Below, piece by piece: positions 31,331-43,049 of a DNA stretch of 64,000 bases. The stretch is from Rhizomys pruinosus. Taxonomy: Eukaryota > Chordata > Mammalia > Rodentia > Spalacidae. Where the stretch lies: NCBI GenBank assembly GCA_009823505.1, contig VZQC01013731.1, positions 195,319 to 259,318 on the forward strand, written 5' to 3'. The notes under the pieces were generated by a model. That model ran no database searches. It saw nothing but the letters and a program-made list of their open reading frames with translations, and was not told where the DNA came from. Numbering within the stretch: position 1 is the first letter of the stretch; every line of letters starts with the position of its first letter. A program made the position numbers and the translations under genes.

Positions 31331-31895
31331 CTAAGTATCTATAATGGTATAATTTCCTGGCTTTTTAAATAGGATGAAGCATCTGTTGCATTGGCCTTTG
31401 CAAATTATGTAGCTGACTGCGGAAGGTTGAATGGTGGCTACTAAAATGATTTGTCTGTGTGCTAATACTAGTTGATAAATATTACTTTATATGGCAAAGG
31501 CTATGATTAAGTCAAGGACCCTAAGAGAAGAAGCCTATTCTGTGTTATTTAGGTAAGACTGAATTATGATCATGTGTAGTTTTATGAGACAGAAACATAA
31601 AATAAAATACACGAAGAAAGGAGTCAAACCTGCACTAGAGGTCAGAGACAGCATGAACCACAGAAGCCAGAGGAGACAAGGCACAGGAAGGATCATAGCC
31701 CCTTCAAACACTTAGATTTCAGACCTCTTCTCTTCAGAAGTGTTAGAGAGTACATTTCTGTTGTTTTAAGCTACCCAATATTTTACAGCAACTCAGGGAA
31801 CTAGTATACTTTCTCTGCCTCACTGAACCCTTTTTCTAGAAAAAGCCATGCGGATTATGGCCTTGGATGGTTGTCTAATGAATGCTGCCTGTGGG
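31331..31895. other. Unassigned unique arm sequence
   Basis: Mirror of about 46169-46739. No gene recognised. Confidence 0.4.
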
Positions 31896-32072
31896 TCCGC
31901 CCTTGTTTTTTTTTTTTTTTTTTTTTTTGTCTGTTTAGACAGGGTCTCCCTTTAGTCCCAGCTGGCCTGGAGCTCACCGTTGTAAACCAGGAAGGCCTTG
32001 AACTCAAGATCCCCACCTGCCTCGCTGCCTCCCAAGTGCTAGGATTAAAAGAATGCCCACCACGCCCAGCGT
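31896..32072 (-). mobile_element. B1 SINE (left arm)
   Basis: Mirror of 45980-46168. Confidence 0.85.
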
Positions 32073-32074
32073 GG

Positions 32075-32183
32075 TCATGCCCTTCTTGAAAACTGGCTGT
32101 ATAACCAGGCTGGCCTTGACCTCAAAAGGATCCAACCACTCTGCCATCCAAGTTGTAGAATTAAAGATGTATGCCACCAAGAT
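32075..32183 (-). mobile_element. B1 SINE fragment (left arm)
   Basis: Mirror of 45868-45975. Confidence 0.65.
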
Positions 32184-32317
32184 TGATCTAATGAAATCAA
32201 CGTTTTTATTTTTTTGTGAATTTCATATCAATACACTTGTATTAATGTTAGATCTCCCTATCTTCACCATCCTCTTTTCTAACTCTGTCAATAATTTCTA
32301 TACTCTAAATAATAACA

Positions 32318-32355
32318 CACACACACACACACGCACACACCACACACACATACAG
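32318..32355. repeat. (CA)n (left arm)
   Basis: Mirror of the (TG)n at 45703-45739; the left copy has interruptions. Confidence 0.9.
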
Positions 32356-32359
32356 AGCT

Positions 32360-32884
32360 TGTAGACTGAGGTTTGTGCTCACCAAACATCCTTTGGTGTC
32401 CATTGACCCACTGGACCCACTGGAGACTGGTCAACCTACTAAAAGACTCACCCTTAAATAAGACTGAATAGCCTTTTCCATCAGTCATTCATTGGGTTGC
32501 CAGTAATTTTTCTCAGATAAGGTGTAGGGTTTTGGGATTTTTTGTCAGTGTATTAATGTTTGGACCTGTGCATATATAACCATTGCTGTGATTCTATGAG
32601 TTAGTTGCGGATCGAGTATCTAGAAAACGGAGGATCCCCCCTACTTCTAAGCCCAGTCAGAGAGGTACCTTCTTCATCTAATCGAAAAAATCATGGCTTG
32701 GAACTGATTTCTAGTTCTGCCACTTAACAGATATGTGACCCTAGGCAAATATTTTACCCTCTGAAATAAAATCTCTTGACCTATAAAAGAGGTATAATGC
32801 ATGACTCACAGGAGAGTTGTGTTAGTCAAATCAGCCCTTTCAGCACAGAGAGACTGGCCGCTGTGTAAGTTCTCAATAGAAAGC
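32360..32884. other. Unassigned unique arm sequence
   Basis: Mirror of about 45190-45700. No gene recognised. Confidence 0.4.
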
Positions 32885-32998
32885 CAGGCCAGCCATGGTG
32901 ACACACCGATTGGCACCCTATAGCACTCAGGACACAGATCCAAGACAGATGCAAGGATCAGGAGACTAGCCTCAATGACACAGGAAGACTGTTTTTCA
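32885..32998 (+). mobile_element. B1 SINE, diverged (left arm)
   Basis: Mirror of 45070-45187. Confidence 0.6.
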
Positions 32999-33221
32999 AA
33001 AGAAGGACAATGGCCAGGGAAATCTCAGTTTAGGGGGTAAAAAGCACTTGCCACCCATCCCAGGAATATGCAGTGGAAGGAGAGAACTTACTCTCAAAGT
33101 TATCCTCTGATCTCACAAGCAAGCCCTTGTGCATATAGGTCCACATTCATACATTCTCTCATCTCTCCCTCTCCTCTCCCCAGCCTCCTCTCTCCCTCTC
33201 ATGACAATAATAATTTTCTGT

Positions 33222-33482
33222 TTCTTTTTTTTTGTGACGTGTTTCCATATAGCTCCCACAAGCCCCCCCCTGGGCCTGAAACTCACCACTGTAGCCAGCT
33301 GGCCTGGATGTCACAGAGATCTGCGGCCTTCTGCTTCTCCCAAGTGCGAGGATTAATGGCGTGTGCCACTACGCCTGGCTTAAAGAGGGTTCTTACCTGC
33401 CATGTGGGTGTTTGGAATCAACCCCGGTCCGCTGCAAGAGCAGTTTGGTGGCTCTTAACTGCTGAGCCATCTCTCCAGGCCC
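33222..33482 (-). mobile_element. Composite B2-head/B1 SINE, copy e mirror (left arm)
   Basis: Mirror of 44611-44852. B1 to about 33380, then 'taaagagggttcttacctgcc' and the B2-type head to 33482. Confidence 0.75.
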
Positions 33483-33496
33483 TAGCATAAATATTT

Positions 33497-33575
33497 TTTT
33501 AAAGGATGAGCTTGCTGGGGAAGTTACTTCATTGTAGAGCACATGAGTTGCCCTTGTTTTATCCACAGCAATTCA
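33497..33575 (+). mobile_element. ID-like tRNA SINE (left arm)
   Basis: Mirror of 44515-44592; 'cttcattgtagagcacatgagttgccc' is ID-like. Confidence 0.45.
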
Positions 33576-33659
33576 ACAGAACAAACAAACAAACAAAAGG
33601 AAAAAGACATAAAAAATCAGCAAGCACAGGAAAATAGATTTTAAAAATCATCAAATGTA

Positions 33660-33893
33660 GGGGCTGGAGAGAGAGCCTAGCAGTTAAAGCACCGACCGCG
33701 CTTGACGAGGACCTGGGTTCAATCCCCAGCACCCACATGGTGGCCGATAACCGTCCTGAAACTCCAATTCCCAGGAGAACTCCAGTTTCCAGGGAAGCCG
33801 AGACCGCTCTTCTGACCTCACGGCAGTGCACGACACGGTGGCACAGACCCTGATGGAGACATAACATTGATACACATACAGAAAATAAAAAAA
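33660..33893 (+). mobile_element. B2-type SINE (left arm)
   Basis: Mirror of 44200-44431. Confidence 0.9.
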
Positions 33894-33929
33894 ATCATCA
33901 GTGTATAGAGGTTGCTATTTTAACATGAG

Positions 33930-34185
33930 TTCTTGGCCTGAGTGTGGTGGTGGAGGTCTTTAATCCCAGAACACTCAGTAGGTAGTTTCTAAGATAAAGG
34001 CTGCATGGTCTAACAATAAAGGCCCCCCAAAAAGAGGAAGGATAACCTACAACTAGCTATTGCTGCCTTTGCTCCCAAGTGCTTGAGTTCCAGGCATGCA
34101 CCAAGTCCAGGTGGGGATAGAACCAGGGCTGTTTGCTTGATAGACAGCAAGCACTGTACCAACCAAACCACATCCTCAGCACATG
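33930..34185 (-). mobile_element. ID-B1 (B4-like) SINE with B1 fragment (left arm)
   Basis: Mirror of 43932-44158. Confidence 0.55.
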
Positions 34186-35079
34186 TGTCATTATGAGTAT
34201 AGAGCACAAGAGTGTGTAGCATAGAACATGCTTCCGTTCTCTTCTTTTAAGAAAAGACCCATATCCCTACAGCAAGTAGGCAACAAATCAATAACACTTT
34301 GAGCACGCAGTCTGTCTACTTCTGCCCATGGTGGGCGAGCTAAGACACGGCATCTGCTGCATGATCGCTAGGGGCCCTGGGTGAACTAGGTGAGGGCAGA
34401 GAAAAGTCTAGTTATTGTCTACCGCTTTGAGTCTCTGACACGGTTCGGTCACAGCTTGGTGGCCCACCATCCAAACCCATTTCCTTTCTTTTCTCTGATA
34501 CCCCACTTGATCAGTAATTTTGGTCACATCCCCCCCCCTCCCGCCCCCAACAAGGCACCACATAAGTTTCTTATTTCAAATTGACACAAGATCCAGTTTT
34601 TAGAGTCTTGGCCCTGCCTACTACATACTACTTCTCTGTGGGACTCAGTATCTCTTTCTGTGTCATTGGGTAACCACAGTGATAATACAAATGTGATAGC
34701 CAGGAAGATTTAGAGAGTCAGCAACAAAGCTTTTAGCATAGTTGCCTGTCAGGGTGGAGGCTCCATGCAGCATCTTCATCCTGGGTAAAGGTACAGCACT
34801 CCAGCACCAGAAGGTAATGGAACTACTCAGTTGGGTTCTACCAACATGGGCACATGATTAGCCTCCAAGCTTATCTAGAAGGTAGTGTGACACCTGCCTT
34901 TCCACAGAATATGGAAGTCAAGTATAACAAAGGCCTCCAGGAGCCTGGCATCTACACTCTAGCCCAGCTCACTCAGCAGGCAGCTAGTATCATAGTGCCT
35001 ATGTAGAAGGGCTGAGGGTGTCTCCTCAGATTCCCGTGTAACTTGAGACAACTCAGAATAATTTAATGGCTTAGAGCTA
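34186..35079. other. Unassigned unique arm sequence
   Basis: No SINE. Flanks the ERV gag-like fragment and may belong to the same provirus, but no domain is recognisable. Confidence 0.4.
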
Positions 35080-35545
35080 GTTTACTGGAGCCCCTTAAAA
35101 TACAAGTCAGAAAGTGTCTCCTTTTCCAGTCCCCCCAGGGAACAATTAGGGCTCCAGCAGGGATCATCCTGTGGGACTGCTTGTCTCCATGTTGGAAACT
35201 GATTTTCTATTTGTACTTGAACTTCATGTGTTAGGGGGTTTTTATTCATATTTATTTCATATATCTGGTCTGCATATCTGACAAAAGCTTGCAAAACAGC
35301 GTCATTTCAGTAGACATCAGGTCTAAATAGGATAATATTACATCATTCCAAGCCAGCACGAAAGACTGAGTCTCTTGAAGACCTCAGTATACTTGTCTGG
35401 GTCTTCTGAAAACTTTCCAAGATTAGCCTTTTTCTGTCTCAAATCTTGTAAGGAAAAGGGGCCATGCACCCAAGTGGTTCTCCCCGCCTGGTCAGTACCT
35501 GTGTCTTGCAGTGGCAAGAGAGGATATATTCCAGAAGGAGGTCTA
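35080..35545 (-). pseudogene. ERV gag capsid-like fragment (left arm)
   Basis: Mirror of the fragment at 42560-43044. The 70-residue stretch ending FKGLQ is identical in both arms. Upstream codons are more disrupted here than in the right arm. Confidence 0.5.
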
Positions 35546-35779
35546 AGGTCCTTGATAGGCTCTAAATCTTCAAGGTAGGGAGATCAAGGAAGCTGAGAAG
35601 ATTTATCCTGTTCTAGGGATGGCTGCACCTGTGAGAGACTCTTAGTAGCTTGAGGCCTCAGATCTAAACGGGCAAACTCAAGAGTCTAGACCACTGTTAG
35701 GTTGAGGCCGCTGAGGCTAGGAATAAGATGAATTGGACCACCCTGTCTCTTCGTTTCGTGATGACGACGCTGTGGTTTT

Positions 35780-36245
35780 CGAAATGTTTGAAGGTGGCCA
35801 GGAAAAAAAGCATAGGAGAAGGCTAACGGCTGATCACCAGATTCGTCTTTCAACTGGCCTAAATTGGCCAGATGCTAAAGCTTCTTTAATATTTCTTTCT
35901 TCTCTGTTCCCCTATAAGAAGCCTCTAGCCTCCCCTGGACACACACCTCTCACTTCCTTCACTCTGGGCAGGCCCCTCTGTCTAGGTCTTTCACTTCCAT
36001 ATCTCCACTTCCACATCTCTCCCTTGGTCCTTCACTTTGCTGTCTCTCCCAACATTTTCCTTAGCTCCTTCCACTTTCACTCGCCACTGCTCTCTCACTC
36101 CTCATTCCTTTCGCCACCGTAGGCTGTTGGGTTTTCTGCAAAGGCGCATTTTCCTCCCTTTGATAGTTCCCTTCCCTAATAAAGCCTGCCCCTTGTTATT
36201 GATTCAGATTGATTCAATCTTCCTTTAACATTGAGAAACCCAACA
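35780..36245 (+). mobile_element. LTR-like unit (left arm)
   Basis: TATA-like 'cctataagaag' near 35911, AATAAA at 36178-36183, then a short tail ending 'gagaaacccaaca' at 36245, the CA end of an LTR. The start is uncertain. Orientation is opposite to the gag-like fragment beside it. Mirror of 41894 to about 42340. Confidence 0.5.
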
Positions 36246-38590
36246 ATAACATTCTCTACACAAGTCTGGATTTAGGTTTCTTAGACCAAAGGAGGCCTGC
36301 ACATAAGGAACCTCAGTCCATTTACCTTTCTTTTAGCAGGCCAGGCCTGGGCTACAGGTTCCAGGACAGCCTCCAGTTTATATCCAAGCTAGGCCTGAGT
36401 GCAGAAAAATCTCAAGCATTCCATTCTTAAAGCCTGTGGATGGAAGAGATCCCAGTAGGTTAGGATACAGTCTAGGGGAGCCTTTGCTGAAAATAACCTG
36501 CTGCTTGTCTGTCTGTAAGAAAAAGAAGACATTTTGGCAATCTCTCAAATATCTTATTTGCTTCCTTCTCCGGAGTGCCCTCCAGAGATTCTCTTATCCT
36601 TTATTCAGATGTGACCATGAAAAAAAGGCAATCCTACTGAGTTAGTCACTATCTCTTCACATCCGTGTGGGCTTGGGTACCTGTATCCTGTCCTCCTTTA
36701 CTAGTGACCCTAAAGAAGGGCAGTCTGTTCCAATTCATTTGCTTTTACTTGTGTGACTCTCTAATTCCCTAGGATCTTAATGGATTTTTTCTGCATTTTG
36801 CCTAGTTAATTTTGTACGTCAGAGAACTCAGCTAATGTCATATCATGCAGAGGAAGGGGTCTCAACTTCCTTGTGGGTTGAGCCTTAGTATTCCCCTTAA
36901 ATTAGTCCAACATACATTTTCCAATCTAGATAGGAGGCTGACAGTCTTGAGAATGAATTTTCCTTTTAAAAGGCCTGTCAACCTTATATCTGGTTTAGGA
37001 AAGTTACATTACAATCCATAATCTAGAGAATACAGAACACAAAATGGTAATATCTAAGAAGACGTTAGAATCCTCTTCTCTTTAGCCTGTTCATAGCATA
37101 ATGATAAATGCAAACACAAAGATCAAGAGCACCTAGGGTGCAATGGAGCAGAAATACCAAATGGGACATTTTTGTCTCAGCCACAGAAAACCAATCGATA
37201 AACAACTAAACAGGGGGTGGACATTAGGACCCTACAGAGCCAATTTCTCCAGGCCTCTGCCATTATGGCCATTAAAATTGGACTACTGCAACCACCACCA
37301 AGGGAGTAGCTAAAATATTGCCAGCAGCATTTGTCTAATAGCTTCTGGGGTCACAAGTGGTATTGGTGTTTTCCCCAGCTTCAGTCCTGAGAAACTGCAA
37401 ATCTGCAGGGCCTCTCAGGTTCAGTCATCTCAAGGTTCCAGTCCTCTTTCAATGGCTAGTGCAGAAAAAAGCTCTAATCCTCTCAGTAGTACAAAAATCT
37501 TTTCTACCTAGATGCAATCCTCAGTCAAATGCCTCTGTCAATCACAAAACCACCTCAGACCATGTCCCATGAAACATACTCTCCAGCTCCTGAGCTGACA
37601 AGTTGTGGAAGGGCTCCTTATAGACATCTACCTATCCATCTAATCTCAATAAATGCACATTGGCCCCTGAGCCAGAAGCAAGAAAAATGAAATGCGGAGG
37701 AAAAATAGGGAGATGTTCTCCTCAGCATGTACAGAGGAAGGTGTGAAGATGGAAAATGAGGTACAGTTAGAGCAGGAAAAGTACAGATGGTCCATGTACG
37801 CAGGAGCTCACCATCCTGTAAGCTCCTGGGTTTTGGTACCAGAAATGATACAGGAATATTGGGGTGTGTTTGAGAGTGACCTAGCCTTTCTCGGCTCTGT
37901 TGGGCTTAGCTTGAGAGGCTAAGGTCCTGGAAACTCAAAGGCCACCAAAGCCACCTCAAGTCAGATGCTTTCTGGTTCTGTCTCAAGAATTCAAAAAATA
38001 AAATTACAGAGAGGAAGGTTTAGAAAAGCATATTTCCTGGGAAATTAGATAGAGAAAGCAGGGCTCCTGTACAGCAGTAGGGGTCCCTGGGAATAGGATA
38101 ACACTGAGTCTACTCTCCAACAGTTAATAAGGGTTTAGTGAGAGAGAGGAGGAGAGAGGTGAGTTGGTTGATTAATCCCTCATTCCAGGTTTCCCGGTCC
38201 CTCAAAGTTCTGATCACAAGGTCATCCTGGTCATGTCCTCAGCATATGCACATAAGAAAAAAAACGCAGAGCGCCCTTACTTGGCTCGGCTTAACCTCTG
38301 GTTGGTAGAGTCAGAATGCATCTTTGGATTAGATATAATTCTGGTGGGCTCTAGTCCGCAGTTAGGGACAAGTTTACTGGCCACTTCAAAGAATTTTTCC
38401 CATTCTCTGCTGGGAGAAAAACTGGCCATTACTCTTTTGGGGTCTTTGCCCTAAACTGACTAGTCATTTCTACCTCCTGCTCTTATCATCTCTGTACCCA
38501 TCTAGAACTGCAGATTTTATCCAAGGCACAAACCTCCCCTCCCAAGGATGGGAAAAGACATAACTGAGCTGCTTTTTAAGAAAAAAAAAG
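36246..38590. other. ERV-like or unassigned arm block
   Basis: About 2.3 kb without SINEs, nearly identical to 39560-41893 reversed. A 71-codon frame at 37357-37572 is identical in both arms but has no recognised domain. A second AATAAA lies near 37645 ('ctcaataaatgcac'). Confidence 0.4.
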
Positions 38591-38752
38591 GGCCAGGCAT
38601 TGTGGTGGGCACACCTTTAACCAGCACTCCAGAGGGCAGAGACAGGAGGCAAGACATATGAGCTCTGTGAGAGATGGAGGCGCGAGAGCTGGTCTACCTA
38701 GCAAGTTCCGGGCCAGCTGGGGGTTACAGGAAACGCTGTCTCAAAAAGACCC

Positions 38753-38781
<29 letters not shown>
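38591..38781 (+). mobile_element. B1 SINE at inner end of left arm
   Basis: Noisy B1 ending 'ctgtctcaaaaagaccc' plus about 29 A. Arm homology stops in this A tract. Confidence 0.85.
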
Positions 38782-38784
<3 letters not shown>

Positions 38785-39384
38785 AACAGTAGAAACGAGG
38801 GAGGTCATTCTTAACCTACAACTGATGATAACACAAGGCTGCCATTGATAAGCTCAGAGTCATAGTGCTGGCCTATTGCACTGGATAGTCTTCAGCTAAG
38901 TAGACAGACTGACCCTTGGTAGAAATTCGGGGATGGGAGCATCCAAGTCAGTTCTCCCAGAAGCAACTATCTTTTTCTTGAAAACGGAGTGATACATCTT
39001 GAAAAGTGTTCGACGAGACTACGGGGAATGGTTCAATGAAAGCAGAACTTGTCTCAATAAAAAAAAAAAAAAAAAAAAAAAAAAAAGATAAAAAGAAAAA
39101 AGAAAACACTCAATTTTCCATGTGTACATCAGCATATGTATGTAAAAGGGCATGTATTTTTTCCTTTACAGAGAGAGAGAGAGAGAGAGAGAGTGAGTTT
39201 CTGCTGTAGCCAGAGTAACCTTGAACCAGCTAAGTTGCTGAGGATGCCTATGACCTTCCAGTGTGCACTACCGCGCTCAGTTGATGCGGTGTGGACAATC
39301 AGAAGCTCCATGCCGCTAGGCAAGCACTCCATCAACTGAGCTACAGCCACAGTTTTATTTCACTTTATATTTTCTTAGACATTA
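38782..39384. other. Spacer of the large inverted repeat
   Basis: Single-copy in the window. It contains unassigned sequence (38782-39057), an A tract of about 29 (39058-39086), a (GA)n and a B4-like SINE. Its presence argues against a simple zero-spacer hairpin read. Confidence 0.85.
39165..39352 (-). mobile_element. ID-B1 (B4-like) SINE with (GA)n
   Basis: Minus strand: 'gctgtagctcagttgatgga' ID-type head, then a B1-derived half ('aaggtcataggcatcctcagcaac', 'ggttactctggctaca') and a (TC)n tail (plus-strand (GA)n at 39171-39193). Confidence 0.65.
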
Positions 39385-39554
39385 CTCTTTTTTTTTTTTT
39401 TGGTCTTTTTGAGACAGCGTTTCCCTGTAACCCCAGCTGGCCTGGAACTTGCTAGGTAGACCAAGCTGGCCTCCATCTCACAGAGCTCTATATGTCTGCC
39501 TCTGTCTCTGCCTCTGGAGTGCTGGGATTAAAGGTGTGCACCACAATGCCTGGC
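39385..39554 (-). mobile_element. B1 SINE at inner end of right arm
   Basis: 'tctttttgagacagcgtttccctg' to 'caccacaatgcctggcc'. Its T tract is where homology to the left arm ends. Confidence 0.9.
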
Positions 39555-39559
39555 CCCTT

Positions 39560-41893
39560 TTTTTTTCTTAAAAAGCAGCTCAGTTATGTCTTTTCCCATC
39601 CTTGGGAGGGGAGGTTTGTGCCTTGGATAAAATCTGCAGTTCTAGATGGGTACAGAGATGATAAGAGCAGGAGGTAGAAATGACTAGTCAGTTTAGGGCA
39701 AAGACCCCAAAAGAGTAATGGCCAGTTTTTCTCCCAGCAGAGAATGGGAAAAATTCTTTGAAGTGGCCAGTAAACTTGTCCCTACCTGAGACTAGAGACA
39801 CCAGAACTATCTAATCCAAAGATGCATCTGACTATACCATAGCCAGAGGTTAAGGATGCCAGTAAGGGGTCTGGTTTTTTTTTATTATATCCACATGCTA
39901 AGGACATGACCAGGATGACCTTGTGATCAGAACTTTGAGGGACCGGGAAACCTGGAATGAGGGATTAATCAACCAACTCACCTCTCTCCCCTCCTCTCTC
40001 CACTAAACCCTTATTAACTGTTGGAGAGTAGACTCAGTGTTATCCTATTCCCAGGGACCCCTACTGCTGTACAGGAGCCCTGCTTTCTCTATCTTAATTT
40101 CCCTATGGTAAATATGTCTTTCTAAACCTTTCCCTCTGTAAATTTTATTTTTTGAATTCTTGAGACAGAACCAGAAAGCATCTGACTTGAGGTGGCTTTG
40201 GTGGCCTTTGAGTTTCCAGGACCTTAGCCTCTCAAGCTAAGCCCAACAGAGCTGAGAAAGACTCTGTTACTCTCAAAGATACCCCAATAGACCTGTATCA
40301 TTTCTGGTACCAAAACCCAGGAGCTTACAGGATGGTGAGCTCCTGCGTACATGGACCATCTGTACTTTTCCTGCTCTAACTGTACCTCATTTTCCATCTT
40401 CACACCTTCCTCTGCTACATGTGAGGAGAACATCTCCTATTTTTCCTCAGCATTTCATTTTCTGCTTCTGGCTCAGGGGCAATGTGCATTTATTTGAGAT
40501 TAGATGGATAGGTAGATGTCTATAAGGAGCCCTTCCACAACTTGTCAGCTCAGGAGCTGGAGAGTATGTTTCATGGGACATGGTCTGAGGTGGTTTTGTG
40601 ATTGACAGAGGCATTTGACTGAGGATTGCATCTAGGTAGAAAAGATTTTTGTACTACTGAGAGGATTAGAGCTTTTTTCTGCACTAGCCATTGAAAGAGG
40701 ACTGGAACCTTGAGATGACTGAACCTGAGAGGCCCTGCAGATTTGCAGTTTCTCAGGACTGAAGCTGGGGAAAACACCAATACCACTTGTGACCCCAGAA
40801 GCTATTAGACAAATGCTGCTGGCAATATTTTAGCTACTCCCTTGGTGGTGGTTGCAGTAGTCCAATTTTAATGGCCATAATGGCAGAGGCCTGGAGAAAT
40901 TGGCTCTGTAGGGTCCTAATGTCCACCCCCTGTTTAGTGTTTATAGATCTGGTTTTCTTTGGCTGGGAAAAAATGCCCCATTTGGTATTTCTGCTCCATT
41001 GCACCCTAGGTGCTCTTGATCTTTGTGTTTGCATTTATCATTATGCTATGAACAGGCTAAAGAGAAGAGGATTCTAACGTCTTCTTAGATATTACCATTT
41101 TGTGTTCTGTATTCTCTAGATTATGGATTGTAATGTAACTTTCCTAAACCAGATATAAGGTTGACAGGCCTTTTAAAAGGAAAATTCATTCTCAAGACTG
41201 TCAGCCTCCTATCTAGATTGGAAAATGTATGTTGGACTAATTTAAGGGGAATACTAAGGCTCAACCCACAAGGAAGTTGAGACCCCTTCCTCTGCATGAT
41301 ATGACATTAGCTGAGTTCTCTGACGTACAAAATTAACTAGGCAAAATGCAGAAAAAATCCATTAAGATCCTAGGGAATTAGAGAGTCACACAAGTAAAAG
41401 CAAATGAATTGGAACAGACTGCCCTTCTTTAGGGTCACTAGTAAAGGAGGACAGGATACAGGTACCCAAGCCCACACGGATGTGAAGAGATAGTGACTAA
41501 CTCAGTAGGATTGCCTTTTTTTCATGGTCACATCTGAATAAAGGATAAGAGAATCTCTGGAGGGCACTCCGGAGAAGGAAGCAAAGAAGATTTTGGAAGA
41601 TTGCAAAATGTCTTCTTTTGTCTTACAGACAGACAAGCAGCAGGTTATTTTCAGCAAAGGCTCCCCTAGACTGTATCCTAACCTACTGGGATCTCTTCCA
41701 TCCACAGGCTTTAAGAATGGAATGCTTGAGATTTTTCTGCACTCAGGCCTAGCTTGGATATAAACTGGAGGCTGTCCTGGAACTGTAGACCAGGCTGGCC
41801 TGTAAAAAGAAAGGTAAATGGACTGAGGTTCCTTATGTGCAGGCCTCCTTTGGTCTAAGAAACCTAAATCCAGACTTGTGTAGAGAATGTTAT
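39560..41893. other. ERV-like or unassigned arm block
   Basis: Mirror of 36246-38590. No SINE and no recognised coding domain. Confidence 0.4.
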
Positions 41894-42340
41894 TGTTGGG
41901 TTTCTCAATGTTAAAGGAAGATTGAATCAATCTGAATCAATAACAAGGGGCAGGCTTTATTAGGGAAGGGAACTATCAAAGGGAGGAAAATGCGCCTTTG
42001 CAGAAAACCCAACAGCCTACGGTGGCGAAAGGAATGAGGAGTGAGAGAGCAGTGGCGAGTGAAAGTGGAAGGAGCTAAGGAAAATGTTGGGAGAGACAGC
42101 AAAGTGAAGGACCAAGGGAGAGATGTGGAAGTGGAGATATGGAAGTGAAAGACCTAGACAGAGGGGCCTGCCCAGAGTGAAGGAAGTGAGAGGTGTGTGT
42201 CCAGGGGAGGCTAGAGGCTTCTTATAGGGGAACAGAGAAGAAATATTAAAGCGCTAGAATCTGGCCAATTTAGGCCAGTTGAAAGACGAATCTGGTGATC
42301 AGCCGTTAGCCTTCTCCTATGCTTTCTTCTGGCACCTTCA
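41894..42340 (-). mobile_element. LTR-like unit (right arm)
   Basis: Plus strand begins TGTTGGGTTTCTC at 41894, the reverse complement of an LTR end. The polyadenylation signal reads as TTTATT near 41957. Minus orientation, against the gag-like fragment that follows on the plus strand. Confidence 0.5.
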
Positions 42341-42559
42341 AACCATTTCGAACACAGGGTCCTACCGAAAGAAGAGAGCAGGGTGGTCCATATCATCTTA
42401 ATTCCTAGCCTCAGGGCCTCCAACCTAACAGTGGTAGACTCTTGGTTGCCGTTAGATCTGAGGCCTCCCAAGCTACTAAGAGTCTCTCACAGGTGCAGCC
42501 ATCCCTAGAACAGGATAAATCTTCTCAGCTTCCTTGATCTCCCTACCTTGAAGATTTAG

Positions 42560-43044
42560 AGCCTATCAAGGACCTTAGACCTCCTTCTGGAATATATCCT
42601 CTCTTGCCACTGCAAGACACAGGTACTGACCAGGCGGGGAGAACCACTTGGGTGCATGGCCCCTTTTCCTTACAAGATTTGTGACAGATAAAGGCTGATC
42701 TTGGAAAGTTTCAGAAGACTCAGACAACTATACTGAGGTCTTCAAGGACTTCCTCAGTGCTTTGAGCTAGCTTCGAAGGATGTAATATTACTCCTATCTC
42801 AGACCTTGATGTCTACTGAAATGACTGCTGTTTTGCAAGCTTTTGTCAGATATGCAGACCAGATATATGAAATAAATATGAATAAAAACCCCCTAACACA
42901 TGAAGTTCAAGTACAAATAGAAAATCAGTTTCCAACATGGAGACAAGCAGTCCCACAGGATGATCCCTGCTGGAGCCCTAATTGTTCCCTGGGGGGACTG
43001 GAAAAGGAGACACTTTCTGACTTGTATTTTAAGGGGCTCCAGTA
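42560..43044 (+). pseudogene. ERV gag capsid-like fragment (right arm)
   Basis: The plus-strand frame has the layout of a gamma-type (ERV1) gag: a proline-rich piece (PPSGIYPLLPLQDTGTDQ), then a capsid start-like GPFSLQDL, then FPTWRQAVPQDDPCW near the end of the recognisable part. Frameshifts and stops break it, and only a short capsid portion remains. It would have encoded a virion structural protein; it is now a relic. Family assignment is from motif recognition only. Confidence 0.55.
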
Positions 43045-43049
43045 AACTA

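Larger units (their letters stand above)
22850..38781. repeat. Large inverted repeat, left arm (about 15.9 kb)
   Basis: Pairs as reverse complement with 39385-55182. Anchors: 22855-22866 with 55170-55181; 26106-26306 with 51726-51926; 35041-35290 with about 42800-43090; 37357-37572 with 40571-40786. Several unique stretches translate identically in both arms. The inner end is the poly-A tail of a B1 and the outer end a poly-T/N tract. SINE copies in this arm are full of small deletions compared with the right arm. Confidence 0.95.
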
